Part shown: piece by piece, positions 1 through 7,800 of the stretch
How the letters are laid out: each line of letters opens with the position of its first letter
Position numbering within the stretch: position 1 is the first letter of the stretch
NCBI GenBank assembly: GCA_031257135.1
Contig: JAIRPH010000187.1
Span: 1 to 10,149, forward strand
Length of the DNA: 10,149 nt
Source: Spirochaetaceae bacterium
Lineage (GTDB): Bacteria > Spirochaetota > Spirochaetia > Treponematales > Breznakiellaceae
Reading direction: 5' to 3'
The notes under the pieces: model-generated
Seen by the model: the letters and a program-made list of their open reading frames with translations, nothing else
Told to the model about the DNA's origin: nothing
The model's database searches: none
Translations under genes and position numbers: made by a program

Positions 1-116
1 CTAAACGAATCAAAATAGTCTCCAAGAAAAATTATCTTGCCGAATTCATCAACTCTGCCGACAGCGGCTTTCCAATGATCAAGCCCGTGAACGTCAGGTA
101 TTACCAATATTTTCAA
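1..116 (-). CDS. Calcineurin-like metallophosphoesterase, N-terminal fragment
   Basis: Reading leftward from a TTG start at 116-114, 38 codons stay open to the window edge, so the gene is cut off and its stop lies outside. The peptide begins MKILVIPDVHGLDHW and continues to IIFLGDYFDSF. The D-x-H-G motif (D8, H10) after a hydrophobic strand, followed by GDYFD (GD at 33-34), is the order of the first two metal-binding motifs of calcineurin-like phosphoesterases. These enzymes bind two metal ions and hydrolyse phosphate esters. The start is supported by GGAGG at 126-122, five bases upstream. A promoter candidate lies at 179-208. The substrate cannot be inferred from the N-terminus alone; protein phosphatase, nucleotidase and Ap4A hydrolase remain possible. 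Confidence 0.8.
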   Translation of the reverse strand, partial: MKILVIPDVHGLDHWKAAVGRVDEFGKIIFLGDYFDSF

Positions 117-144
117 AAAAGCCTCCTCTACACTACCTAAAATA

Positions 145-172
145 CCATCGCTGATCCCTCAAAGAACGATGG
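145..172. repeat. Inverted repeat in the metallophosphoesterase leader
   Basis: CCATCG (145-150) and CGATGG (167-172) are perfect reverse complements around a 16-base loop. On the plus strand the second arm is followed by CGCG and five T. It could be a weak hairpin in the leader of the minus-strand gene, or a weak plus-strand terminator. The long loop makes both uncertain. Confidence 0.25.
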
Positions 173-178
173 CGCGTT

Positions 179-208
179 TTTATTAACGACTGGACGCGTC
201 CTTATCAA
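179..208 (-). promoter_or_regulatory. Candidate sigma-70 promoter for the metallophosphoesterase, with a palindrome in the spacer
   Basis: On the minus strand TTGATA (208-203) is followed after 17-18 bases by TAATAA (185-180) or AATAAA (184-179). The -35 matches consensus at five of six positions; the -10 is weaker. The perfect 10-bp palindrome GGACGCGTCC (192-201) lies inside the spacer, where a bound regulator would block RNA polymerase. Transcription would start near 172, about 55 bases before the TTG start. This rests on pattern only. Confidence 0.35.
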
Positions 209-221
209 AAAGGTTAAAGAT

Positions 222-248
222 ACCGCAGGGCTTGCCCCGCGGTTTTTT
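222..248 (+). terminator. Intrinsic-terminator-like hairpin reading rightward
   Basis: ACCGC (222-226) pairs with GCGGT (239-243), and GGG (228-230) pairs with CCC (235-237) across a single A-C mismatch, leaving a CTTG loop. A run of six T begins at 243. This is the normal form of a plus-strand Rho-independent terminator. No plus-strand gene is visible upstream in the window. It may end a short unrecognised RNA, stop read-through, or act as an attenuator ahead of the response regulator. Confidence 0.55.
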
Positions 249-423
249 ATTGGGTCCCATTCCATTTTTTTTCAAAAATTTCCATCCAAATCTACATAGA
301 AGTCTCGGTTGCGGTATATAAACAAAAAATGATATATTTTTTACTTAAAAATATGTTTTAATAATGATACTTATTATTATATTATACTGTAGAGACCTTT
401 AATCATATTTTGGAGGAATATAC
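249..423. other. A/T-rich upstream region of the response regulator
   Basis: No open frame of note. The stretch is very A/T-rich, with several -10-like hexamers such as TATATT (333-338) and TATACT (383-388), but no convincing -35 at the right distance. The response-regulator promoter is probably here. The clear ribosome binding site GGAGG (412-416) lies seven bases before the ATG at 424. Confidence 0.4.
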
Positions 424-1125
424 ATGATTACCATTATTGTCGTTGATAAAAATGGAAGGGACCGTAGCCGTACTCAAACCATCATTGATTCCCAAGAGGA
501 TATCGAAATAGTCGGAATAGGAACAGACGGGCGCGACGCCTTGATCCTTGCGGAAACCCGAAAACCTAATATAATCATCCTCGATGTCTATTCCATCTTT
601 ACAGATGATATTGATATTATTCCGTTCCTGCAATACAGAAATCCTAATTCCGCTCTTTTTTTATTCGCCTCCCTTGTGGAAGAGAAGTATATCTATAAAG
701 CCATACGCTACGAAGTGCCGGGCTTTGCCCTGAAAAACACGGACCCTAACCTGCTAATCGCTGGGATCAGGCAGGTTTATCGAGGCGAGCGGTTTATCAG
801 TCCGGCTATTAGAGATAAAATCTACCGGCTTTGTTCCGCCTTGCTCAAAAACATAGACCTAGCCAAAATAAATTCCGCCGCGCAGTCCGTGCCGGACCAA
901 AATTCTTTGCCGGAGAAAATTTCCAGCATAGAATTAGGAATCATGGCTTGTATAGCGCGGGGATATTCAACGAAAGAGATTGCCCAGCGGTTTTGTCTTG
1001 CTGACGGAACCGTCCGCAACTATCTTTCCTCAGGCATGAAAAAAGCCGGATTACAACGTCGGACGCAAATTCCCCTGTTCGTCATCCGCAACGGACTGTT
1101 TGAAGTATCGAATTCCCGCGCCTAA
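424..1125 (+). CDS. Response regulator, NarL/FixJ (LuxR) family
   Basis: The 233-residue protein has an N-terminal receiver domain (about 1-120) and a C-terminal LuxR-type helix-turn-helix (about 165-222). The phosphoacceptor is likely D54 in IILDVYS, with K104 (FALKN) as the conserved lysine and A82/S83 at the switch position. The acidic pocket is atypical: VVDKN gives D8 followed by K9, where the family normally has two acidic residues. The DNA-binding half carries GYSTKEIAQRF and the recognition-helix motif DGTVRNYLSS, close to the DesR/YdfI type. It is presumably a cytoplasmic transcription factor driven by a sensor kinase, but no kinase is encoded in this window. The start is fixed by GGAGG at 412-416. 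lysC follows after 85 bases on the same strand, so co-transcription is possible but unproven. Its targets are unknown. Confidence 0.85.
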   Translation: MITIIVVDKNGRDRSRTQTIIDSQEDIEIVGIGTDGRDALILAETRKPNIIILDVYSIFTDDIDIIPFLQYRNPNSALFLFASLVEEKYIYKAIRYEVPGFALKNTDPNLLIAGIRQVYRGERFISPAIRDKIYRLCSALLKNIDLAKINSAAQSVPDQNSLPEKISSIELGIMACIARGYSTKEIAQRFCLADGTVRNYLSSGMKKAGLQRRTQIPLFVIRNGLFEVSNSRA

Positions 1126-1210
1126 AGGCGGTAAGAGTCAACGCCGGATACTATACAAAGGCTTATAGGGCGATATTGCATAAACATACGATTTTTGGTA
1201 GGCTTTCGCT

Positions 1211-2554
1211 ATGATAGTGATGAAATTCGGAGGCAGTTCCGTTGCCAACGGGGAACGGATTCGATATGTTGCCGAGATTGTACGGCAGGAATTGAAACGA
1301 AAGCCTGTGCTGGTACTGTCCGCTATGGGAGACACTACGGATCATCTCTTGGAGGCGGCCGATGCCGCCGCAACTGCCGGGACTATATCAATAGACAAGA
1401 TTGCAGGGCTTCATATAAAAACCATCCGGGAGCTGGAGTTGAGTTCTGAAATACAGAAGGTTATTGATCCTCTGCTGGAAGAGCTGAGAAATCTCCTCTT
1501 GGGAATAGCTATGATCAAGGAACTGACTAACCGTACCAAGGATTATCTGGTATCTTTTGGGGAGCGGCTGTCGGTGCGGATTACCGCGGCATATTTCAAC
1601 GTCTTGGGCATAAAGGCTCAGGCTATGGACGCATGGGATGCGGGATTCATATCAGATTCCAACTTTTCTTCCGCGGAGCTTTTAAAGGAAAGCTGGGATC
1701 GGATTCCTCAGATACTCAATCCACTGCTGGAGGCGGATGTCCTGCCGGTGATTACCGGTTTTATCGCCAAAGACCGGGACGGAAAAATCACCACCTTAGG
1801 GCGGGGCGGATCAGACCGAAGCGCGACCATCATTGCCGCGGCTTGTAAAGCCGAAGAAGCTCAGGTCTGGAAGGATGTAGACGGGATTCTCACCGCAGAC
1901 CCAAGAATCGTACCTCAAGCCCGTCCTGTAGAGTCGGCGACCTACGAAGAAGCCGCGGAATTAGCCTATTTCGGCGCGCAGGTACTGCATCCGTGGGCTA
2001 TGCGTCCCTGCATGAAGTCGGGAACGCCGGTTTTGGTGAAGAATTCCTACAATCCCAATGCTCCGGGAACTCGTATTCTCTCTTCGGTACGGGCGGAAAA
2101 TCCAAGTCCTGTGCTGGCTATCGCCTCTCGGAGGAATGTAACGCTTGTGGACATTGTATCGACCCGCATGGTAGGGCAGTCAGGTTTTTTGGAAAAGGTA
2201 TTTGCGGTTTTTTCCAAATACGGCGTTTCCGTCGATATGGTTGCTACCAGCGAGGTTTCTATTTCGGTAACGCTGGATTCCGTTTATAATCTGGAACCTC
2301 TTAAACCGGCTCTAACTGAAATCGCTACGGTGGAAGTGAAAACCAGCAGAGCTATTGTTACCCTTATCGGGGATGTACGCCGGTCGTCAGAGTTGTTGCA
2401 GAGGGCTTTTCAGGTGTGTCATCAGGCGGGGATACAGGCGCAAATGGTGTCTCAAGGAGCGAGCAAGGTGAATATCAGCTTTATCGTGAACGATACTCAA
2501 GCCGCGGAAGCAGTCAGAGGACTGCACAAAGAATTTTTTGAGGGTTCAATATGA
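1211..2554 (+). CDS. lysC: Aspartokinase (aspartate kinase)
   Basis: Phosphorylates L-aspartate with ATP, the first step toward lysine, diaminopimelate, threonine and methionine, in the cytoplasm. Within 447 residues the kinase domain starts with KFGGSS (5-10) and contains FGERLS, the TTLGRGGSD segment (GRGGSD at 197-202) and VWKDVDGILTADPR. Two ACT domains follow: one around 312-356 with GQSGFLEKVF and VATSEVSISVTLD, the other around 381-440 with MVSQGASKVNISFIV. These resemble lysine-feedback-sensitive monofunctional enzymes, so lysine inhibition is likely but inferred. There is no fused homoserine dehydrogenase. The ribosome binding site is weak (GGTAGG at 1197-1202, eight bases before the ATG), and an in-frame ATG at 1220 is an alternative start. 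The stop overlaps the dapB start as ATGA, implying translational coupling. Confidence 0.96.
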   Translation: MIVMKFGGSSVANGERIRYVAEIVRQELKRKPVLVLSAMGDTTDHLLEAADAAATAGTISIDKIAGLHIKTIRELELSSEIQKVIDPLLEELRNLLLGIAMIKELTNRTKDYLVSFGERLSVRITAAYFNVLGIKAQAMDAWDAGFISDSNFSSAELLKESWDRIPQILNPLLEADVLPVITGFIAKDRDGKITTLGRGGSDRSATIIAAACKAEEAQVWKDVDGILTADPRIVPQARPVESATYEEAAELAYFGAQVLHPWAMRPCMKSGTPVLVKNSYNPNAPGTRILSSVRAENPSPVLAIASRRNVTLVDIVSTRMVGQSGFLEKVFAVFSKYGVSVDMVATSEVSISVTLDSVYNLEPLKPALTEIATVEVKTSRAIVTLIGDVRRSSELLQRAFQVCHQAGIQAQMVSQGASKVNISFIVNDTQAAEAVRGLHKEFFEGSI

Positions 2555-3339
2555 ATATAGCTCTTATCGGATATGGCAAAATGGGGAAGCTCTTGGAGCT
2601 TCGCGCCTTAGAACAGGGACACCGGATTACCGGCATTGTGGAGCCGGACTCTTCGGATGTCGTCTCTCTTGCGGGGTCTGTAATCGTCAAAACCATTGCT
2701 GAGCTTGAAAGCCCGGACGTTGCGATTGAGTTTACCTGCCCTGATGCGGCGGTTCCGAACATTCTGGCTCTTACGGAACGGAAGATTCCCGTAATAGTCG
2801 GTACGACCGGCTGGTATGATCGCATCGGCGAGGTACGGCAGGCGGTAACGCTGGCTGATTCTTCCTTGCTTTGGTCGTCGAATTTTGCTTTGGGCGTGCA
2901 TCTTTTCTATCGGCTCGCCGGGGTAGCCGCGAAACTGTTCGATCCGTTTACGGAATACGATGTGGGCGGCTGGGAAACTCATCACAACAAGAAAACCGAC
3001 AGTCCCTCCGGGACGGCGAAAATCCTGGTGGAACGAGTATTAGCGGAAATGACTCGGAAGCGGACGGCGGTTTGGGGAACGCTGGAAAGACCGCCTGCGC
3101 CGGAGGAACTGCACTATCCCAGTCTGCGGCTCGGGTCTGCGCCGGGGACTCACGCGCTGGTTTTCGATTCTCCCGCGGATTCTATTGAGTTAATCCATAC
3201 CGCCCGCAATCGGGAAGGCTTAGTTTCCGGCGCGCTGACCGCCGCGGAATGGCTCCTCCGTTGCGCCGGTCCGGGAAAGCCCGCCGGAAAAGCCCGCCCC
3301 GGAATTTTTTCCTTAGACGATATGCTGGCAAGCGCGTAG
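2551..3339 (+). CDS. dapB: 4-hydroxy-tetrahydrodipicolinate reductase
   Basis: Reduces 4-hydroxy-tetrahydrodipicolinate with NAD(P)H in lysine/DAP synthesis, feeding both protein and peptidoglycan. The 262-residue protein begins with the Rossmann motif GYGKMG (7-12). It has VGTTGW (83-88) and WSSNFALGV (108-116), then the substrate-binding and catalytic signature ETHHNKKTDSPSGTA (142-156), where H144 and K148 correspond to the catalytic His/Lys pair. ARNREGLVSGAL (218-229) matches the family C-terminus. The length is normal for DapB. The ATG lies in an ATGA overlap with lysC, so the two are one operon and probably coupled in translation. dapA and the rest of the pathway are not in the window. 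No clear terminator follows; 21-bp tandem repeats begin shortly after the stop. Confidence 0.96.
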   Translation: MNIALIGYGKMGKLLELRALEQGHRITGIVEPDSSDVVSLAGSVIVKTIAELESPDVAIEFTCPDAAVPNILALTERKIPVIVGTTGWYDRIGEVRQAVTLADSSLLWSSNFALGVHLFYRLAGVAAKLFDPFTEYDVGGWETHHNKKTDSPSGTAKILVERVLAEMTRKRTAVWGTLERPPAPEELHYPSLRLGSAPGTHALVFDSPADSIELIHTARNREGLVSGALTAAEWLLRCAGPGKPAGKARPGIFSLDDMLASA

Positions 3340-3342
3340 TTT

Positions 3343-3513
3343 CTAAGGATTCGGGCTTTTCGTCATAGCGCGAGCTTCTCTCCTCATGGTACGAGCTTCT
3401 CCCATCATGGTACGAGAAGCTCTCCTCATACTAGGAGCTTCTCTCCTCATACTAGGAACTTCTCCCATCATACTAGGAAAAAATCTCCTCATACTAGGAA
3501 AAAATCTCCTCAT
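3343..3513 (-). CDS. Possible 56-residue heptapeptide-repeat protein encoded by the 21-bp repeat
   Basis: From an ATG at 3513 leftward to a TAG at 3345-3343, the repeat reads as eight heptapeptides, each starting with Met: MRRFFPS twice, then MMGEVPS, MRREAPS, MRRASRT, MMGEART, MRREARA and a degenerate MTKSPNP. No stop occurs, although two of the three minus frames of the unit contain stops. The peptide would be strongly basic and rich in Met, Arg and Pro/Ser. No good ribosome binding site precedes the ATG, and an in-frame TGA lies shortly upstream, so there is no longer N-terminus. It could be an accident of a repeat whose length is divisible by three. I do not recognise a family. Confidence 0.3.
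   Translation of the reverse strand: MRRFFPSMRRFFPSMMGEVPSMRREAPSMRRASRTMMGEARTMRREARAMTKSPNP
3346..3513. repeat. 21-bp tandem repeat, seven clear units plus one degenerate
   Basis: The word TCAT (or its close relative) recurs at 3363, 3384, 3405, 3426, 3447, 3468, 3489 and 3510, exactly 21 bases apart. Units ending at 3492 and 3513 are identical. The others combine a few variant blocks: ACTAGG or GGTACG at one end, CTCCTCAT or CCCATCAT at the other, and GAGCTTCTC, GAACTTCTC or GAAAAAATC in the middle. The unit at 3346-3366 is degenerate. The array fills most of the gap between convergent dapB and the CobT-like gene. The period equals two DNA turns and also seven codons. Confidence 0.95.
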
Positions 3514-3569
3514 GGTATGAGAGGCTGTCTCGCATCCATCTGCGCCGGGTCAGGGCAACGGCGTCTGAT

Positions 3570-4553
3570 CTATACCATTTCGGAATAGAGTTCATTGGTT
3601 TTGGCGATTATCCGGTCTATGGAGACGCCTTTCCGGTCTGCGTACAAGATAGAGCCGCCCGCGCCGACCCCCTCTTTTACATAGCCCCGCTCATAATCCC
3701 GCAATCCCTGATGAGGAGAACCGGAGAAATCCAAAGGAGCCGCCCAAGTCTCAACCCCCAAGGATTGAGCCAGCTTGGTAAAACCAGATGCGCCGTCGTT
3801 TTTGACATATTTTGTGGTGGCGACTTTAGGAAGGTTTACCGCGCCCATAGCCTGCAAGAGCGCGGCTACCGCAAGCATCTGGGTTCCGCCCGCGAGAACC
3901 ACTTCGGTTGCCGGCGGCAGGGCGCGTACAAAGCCTGCGACGGCCGCCTGCATTGGGTCTCCCAGCTCGGCGAGCGCGCGGATCGGATCCGCGGACAAGC
4001 CTCCGGGCTGAATACCGAGGCGTTTCGCGGACTCCCGCCACACCGTTTCTTTGAGTTCCGTCGGATTCTTAGGTCCCGCGGAAGATACCATTTCAAGATA
4101 GCCTAAAGCTCTGAGGATCAAGAGCGCGGTCGTGGTGCCTCCGGGAACGGACTCGGCGATCATAAGGAAGGGTTCTCTTGAAAAGCTGTTTTCGGCAAGC
4201 TCCGCCGCGGCTTCCATGATGTTTCTCGCCTCCGGCACGGCCGGACCAAGACGCGGGTCTTTGCCGAATTCGGCTCCCAACTCAACATACGGCGGAGCCG
4301 GCGGAATATAAGAACCGGCTCTCGCCACGGAGACCGGAATATCCGCAGTGAGAACCGCCGCTCTGGTGATAAGCGCAGGCGACGGATGCCCCTCAGGATC
4401 GAGGGGAAGCGCGGAAATAATTTTAGGACGCCCAGACCGAATGACGTCGGCGTCAGCCGGCGCGGTAAAGGGTATGACTTCAGGATTCGCTCCTGCCGCG
4501 GAAAGCCCCGGAACTTTCGATAACTCGGTTCCGCCGATAAACAACAAAAACAT
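3570..4553 (-). CDS. CobT-like nicotinate-nucleotide phosphoribosyltransferase family protein (UPF0284/TIGR00303)
   Basis: The 327-residue protein belongs to the archaeal/cyanobacterial branch of NaMN:dimethylbenzimidazole phosphoribosyltransferases. These are presumed to activate the lower-ligand base for cobalamin, by transferring phosphoribose from nicotinate mononucleotide. Diagnostic segments are FIGGTELSKVPGLSAAGANP near the N-terminus, PLDPEGHPSP (50-59), ESVPGGTTTA (134-143), AGGTQM (221-226) and YVKEGVGAGG (291-300). E294 in EGVGA aligns with the catalytic-glutamate motif EG-x-GA of CobT; that alignment is by eye. The frame is open upstream to 4625, but ATG 4553 is preferred because GGAGG (4564-4560) precedes it by six bases and the family starts MxLFI-GTE. 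The gene is alone on its strand, with no other cobalamin genes in view. The exact base substrate is unknown. Confidence 0.85.
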   Translation of the reverse strand: MFLLFIGGTELSKVPGLSAAGANPEVIPFTAPADADVIRSGRPKIISALPLDPEGHPSPALITRAAVLTADIPVSVARAGSYIPPAPPYVELGAEFGKDPRLGPAVPEARNIMEAAAELAENSFSREPFLMIAESVPGGTTTALLILRALGYLEMVSSAGPKNPTELKETVWRESAKRLGIQPGGLSADPIRALAELGDPMQAAVAGFVRALPPATEVVLAGGTQMLAVAALLQAMGAVNLPKVATTKYVKNDGASGFTKLAQSLGVETWAAPLDFSGSPHQGLRDYERGYVKEGVGAGGSILYADRKGVSIDRIIAKTNELYSEMV

Positions 4554-4566
4554 GATTCTCCTCCTA

Positions 4567-4581
4567 GCGGCAATCTGCCGC
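4567..4581 (-). promoter_or_regulatory. Short hairpin abutting the CobT-like ribosome binding site
   Basis: GCGGCA (4567-4572) and TGCCGC (4576-4581) form a 6-bp stem with a 3-base loop. On the minus strand it sits just before the GGAGG (4564-4560). It could affect ribosome access. It is too small to be a cobalamin riboswitch, and no such motif is visible. Confidence 0.3.
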
Positions 4582-4681
4582 GAGCGCAATAGTACGATAT
4601 TACCGCGAAAGAGAAAAGCCGGCAACCGGCGCAGGCTTCCGGCTCGGACCGCTCCTTTCGAGGGAAGCCGAGACCGCCCAC

Positions 4682-4710
4682 TTGCAAGATACGCGGCGAA
4701 TCGCTATGCT
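4682..4710 (+). promoter_or_regulatory. Candidate sigma-70 promoter for the LptD-like gene
   Basis: TTGCAA (4682-4687) and TATGCT (4705-4710) are separated by exactly 17 bases. Each matches four of six consensus positions. Transcription would start near 4717, about 90 bases before the LptD-like ATG and right at the ATG of a 29-codon ORF. The surrounding DNA is GC-rich, which makes the match somewhat more notable. Confidence 0.35.
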
Positions 4711-4718
4711 GGTATGCC

Positions 4719-4808
4719 ATGAATACGCGGATCATCGAAAACACAAAAGCGGCGGTATATCCTCAGGATAATGCCGAAAAACCGCCGGATCGGAAGCGGA
4801 GCCGATGA
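4719..4808 (+). CDS. Possible 29-residue upstream ORF overlapping the LptD-like start
   Basis: ATG at 4719 opens 29 codons (MNTRIIENTKAAVYPQ and a basic end, KRSR). The TGA at 4806-4808 overlaps the next ATG (4805) as ATGA. That arrangement would permit translational coupling. There is no ribosome binding site before it; a candidate transcription start at about 4717 would make the message nearly leaderless. It may be chance. I do not recognise the peptide. Confidence 0.2.
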   Translation: MNTRIIENTKAAVYPQDNAEKPPDRKRSR

Positions 4809-7800
4809 AAGGACTCCGGTCCCGGGCTTTTCTGTTTTTACTGCTGACAATCGGCTGGCTCCTGCCGGCTCAGGAAACGCCTGCGCCCGCGGAAACCGCC
4901 CTCACCCCGGAACAGCAGGTAGCCGAAATGGACATCAAAACCTCTACCCTCGCCGAGCTTGCGGACTGGTGCCGGCGTCTAAACCTGAGCGAAGGCGGCG
5001 CAAAAGAAGAATTAGCGAACCGCTTGCGGGCGTATTATAACCTGCCCAGCCCCGCAGGCGCGCCGGCGGCTGGGAAACAACGGCTTATCACGATTGAATC
5101 CGCCAAAACCACGGAATACTTTACGCTGGACGCGGTGCATGAAGAGTACGCCCGTTTGCGGGGCGGCGTGATTATCAGCCTCAAAGACGGCGAGGACGTA
5201 CATCGGATTGAAGCGGAGGAAATCCTCTACAACCGGACTCGGAACGTGATGACCGCTTCCGGCGGCGTCAAATACGAGAAAAAAGGAGGCGATACGATTG
5301 AAACCTTTAAGGGCGAATCAATAACCGTAAATCTGGACAACTGGTCGAGCCTTTTTCTCGACGGCATAAGCGAACGGGCTTTGAGCAGTGACGAAACGAC
5401 CTATCGTTTTGAAGGGTCGGTTATATCCCGGAGCGACGAGGAAGTAACCGTGTTGAGCGACGCCAAAATCACAAACGCCAAGACCGAAGAGCCGTACTGG
5501 TCTCTGAGCGCGTACAAGCTCTGGCTTCTGCCCGGTTCGGATTGGGCTGTGCTGAGCGCGGTGCTGAAAGTTGGGGAAATTCCGCTGATGTATTTCCCCT
5601 TTTTTTATTTCGCCGCGGACGAGGTTATTTTTCATCCTGTAATAGGTCCGACTATCGGGCATAATTCGCGGCTCGGCAATTTTCTACAGACCACGACGTA
5701 TATATGGGGCAGACCTAAAGCGAATTCCGAATCGGGAAACTCCCTTTCCAAAATAATGGGAAACGGAGCGGATACGGAAAAAGTTCGGGAAGGAATTTTC
5801 CTGCGGAGTACCGGCAAAAAATATACCGGCGCAAATGATAAGCGGCTTTCGGTACTGTTCGACGTATACTCGAATTTAGGAGTATATCTCGGCACGGAGT
5901 TTGCGTTTCCTAAGAAAGGGATTCTAAGCGCAGTGGACTTATCCGGAGGGATCGGTTTTACCAGAGACGTATACCTGATTGGTTCGTCTTATTCGCCCTT
6001 TTATCAGGGCGTTGACAACTGGAACTCTTCCCGGCTGTTCGGACTGGAGGTGCCGTTCCGATACCGTTTTACGACGCAGAGTTCCATAACCGGAAAGGCA
6101 GGAACCCTGTCTTGGGCGTTTCCGTTTTATTCCGATCCCTACACGGATCGGGATTTTTTAAAACGCTCTGAAGAAATGGATTGGATTAAGCTCTTCAAAA
6201 ACGACGAACCCCTAACCACTACCGAAACTATTTTAGGAGACTATCAATGGCGGCTCGCCGGTTCTCTGGGAACGCTTCCGCTTAAAACGCTTAAAGTCGA
6301 TCCCTATATTTCTTCTGTTTCTCTGTCGAACACTACTTCGGTAAACTTTAGAAGCAGGCAATCAGCGGAGATAACCAACGCCGTTTCGCCTAACCGGATG
6401 TTTTTCTTTCCTGAAAAATTTGTTATCTATTCTATAAACGCTTCGATAGCAGGAACGCCTCTTACGCTGGGAAACAGCGCAGGAGGAACAGACGCTCCGG
6501 CGCAGGAAGAGCCGCAGGAAGACCCTTTTAAGGGCATCGGGACGCCGAAACCTCCCTGGGAAACAAACGCGGAAACTGCCGGCGCGGAATTTCAGAGCGG
6601 CTCAACCGGAGATCGGCTGATCATTCCCGAGCTAAAACAGTCTTTCAATCTGCCCGCGGCCGGAGACCCTAAGCTGACGCTGTCCTATCAGTTGAGTCCC
6701 AACAGCGCGACGGAACTGCGGTTCCGCTCTTCGCAACAGAATTGGCCCGAAGCTATGGATATTGATTGGTCTGAGGTTTCTTCGGTCGCTACTACGCTGA
6801 GAGGAGACGGAAACATTACGGCAAAGCTGGATCATCGCTTGTACAACGGGAGTATGCGTTTTTCCGGGAGCGGTCAATGGCAAGGACTTACCTATATCAA
6901 TGAGCAGGCTGAAGAATATACGACCAACGGTACGACGGATCAGACGAAAATAGATAACGCGAAAGCCGCGGACTATCGCTCTACGATGCTCTCGACCGCC
7001 TATGCCTTTACCGCAGGGCTTACGCCGCTGTACTATCTGGAGTTGTGGCAGACCTCGTCTCTGCAATACACGCTTGGCGGGAACATCTCGAAAACCGTCT
7101 TCGACGGAACCGGCGCAGACCCTTCTTGGACGGTAAACTGGGGAGATTGGACTAAAGAGAATATTACCGCTCATCAGGCGTCCGCGAATATCGCCGTTAC
7201 TGTTCCGGCGCTGGATAAAATGCAAAACCTGAATCTCAGTCTGGAACTGCCCCCCAGAGACGCGGTTTTCGGATTAAGCGCGACCGCCAGAGCGTGGATT
7301 ACCGAAACAAGCGTCAGCCATAAAATCCTGAACCCTTGGGAACCGGACATCCGTAAGTTCGACGTTATCGCCATGAGCGAGTCCATAAAATTCGGCAAAG
7401 CTCATCCGTTTTCATTCACCCAAAACGCATCATACGATCCGGAGCTGTCTGAATTTACGAGCCTGACCTCAAGTCTTAGCTGGTTCGGTCTGAACGCTTC
7501 CTTCAGCGCGGCTCGTTCTAAAACGTATACCTTGGAAAGCGCCGGATGGGTTCAGTCTACAGACCCGGAAAAACTGAATCCCATAAAATTCTCTTTAGGA
7601 TACAACGCCAACTTTCCGAAAACTTCTTTTTGGTATGACCGCATTTCGCTCTTGTTTAATCTGCGGTCAAATCTGGAACTCGATTTACAGCAGTATACTC
7701 GGTCTCTATTCAGCTTTGAACTGGGTTTTACGATTGATATTACCAACTTTCTCAGCTTTAAATTCAGCGCGACTTCGGAGAACCGAGTGATATTCCGCTA

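Noticed and set aside
1126..1210. Lysine (L-box) riboswitch before lysC
   Set aside because: Only 85 bases separate the response regulator stop from lysC, too short for an L-box aptamer of roughly 170 bases, and no terminator hairpin is present there.
4160..4744. Long minus-strand frame overlapping the CobT-like start
   Set aside because: It runs out of frame over the first third of a well-supported gene, has no recognisable motif and is rich in residues typical of frame-shadow translation of GC-rich DNA.
6632..7225. Minus-strand 197-codon frame inside lptD
   Set aside because: Antisense to a continuous beta-barrel coding region with no start signal or motif.
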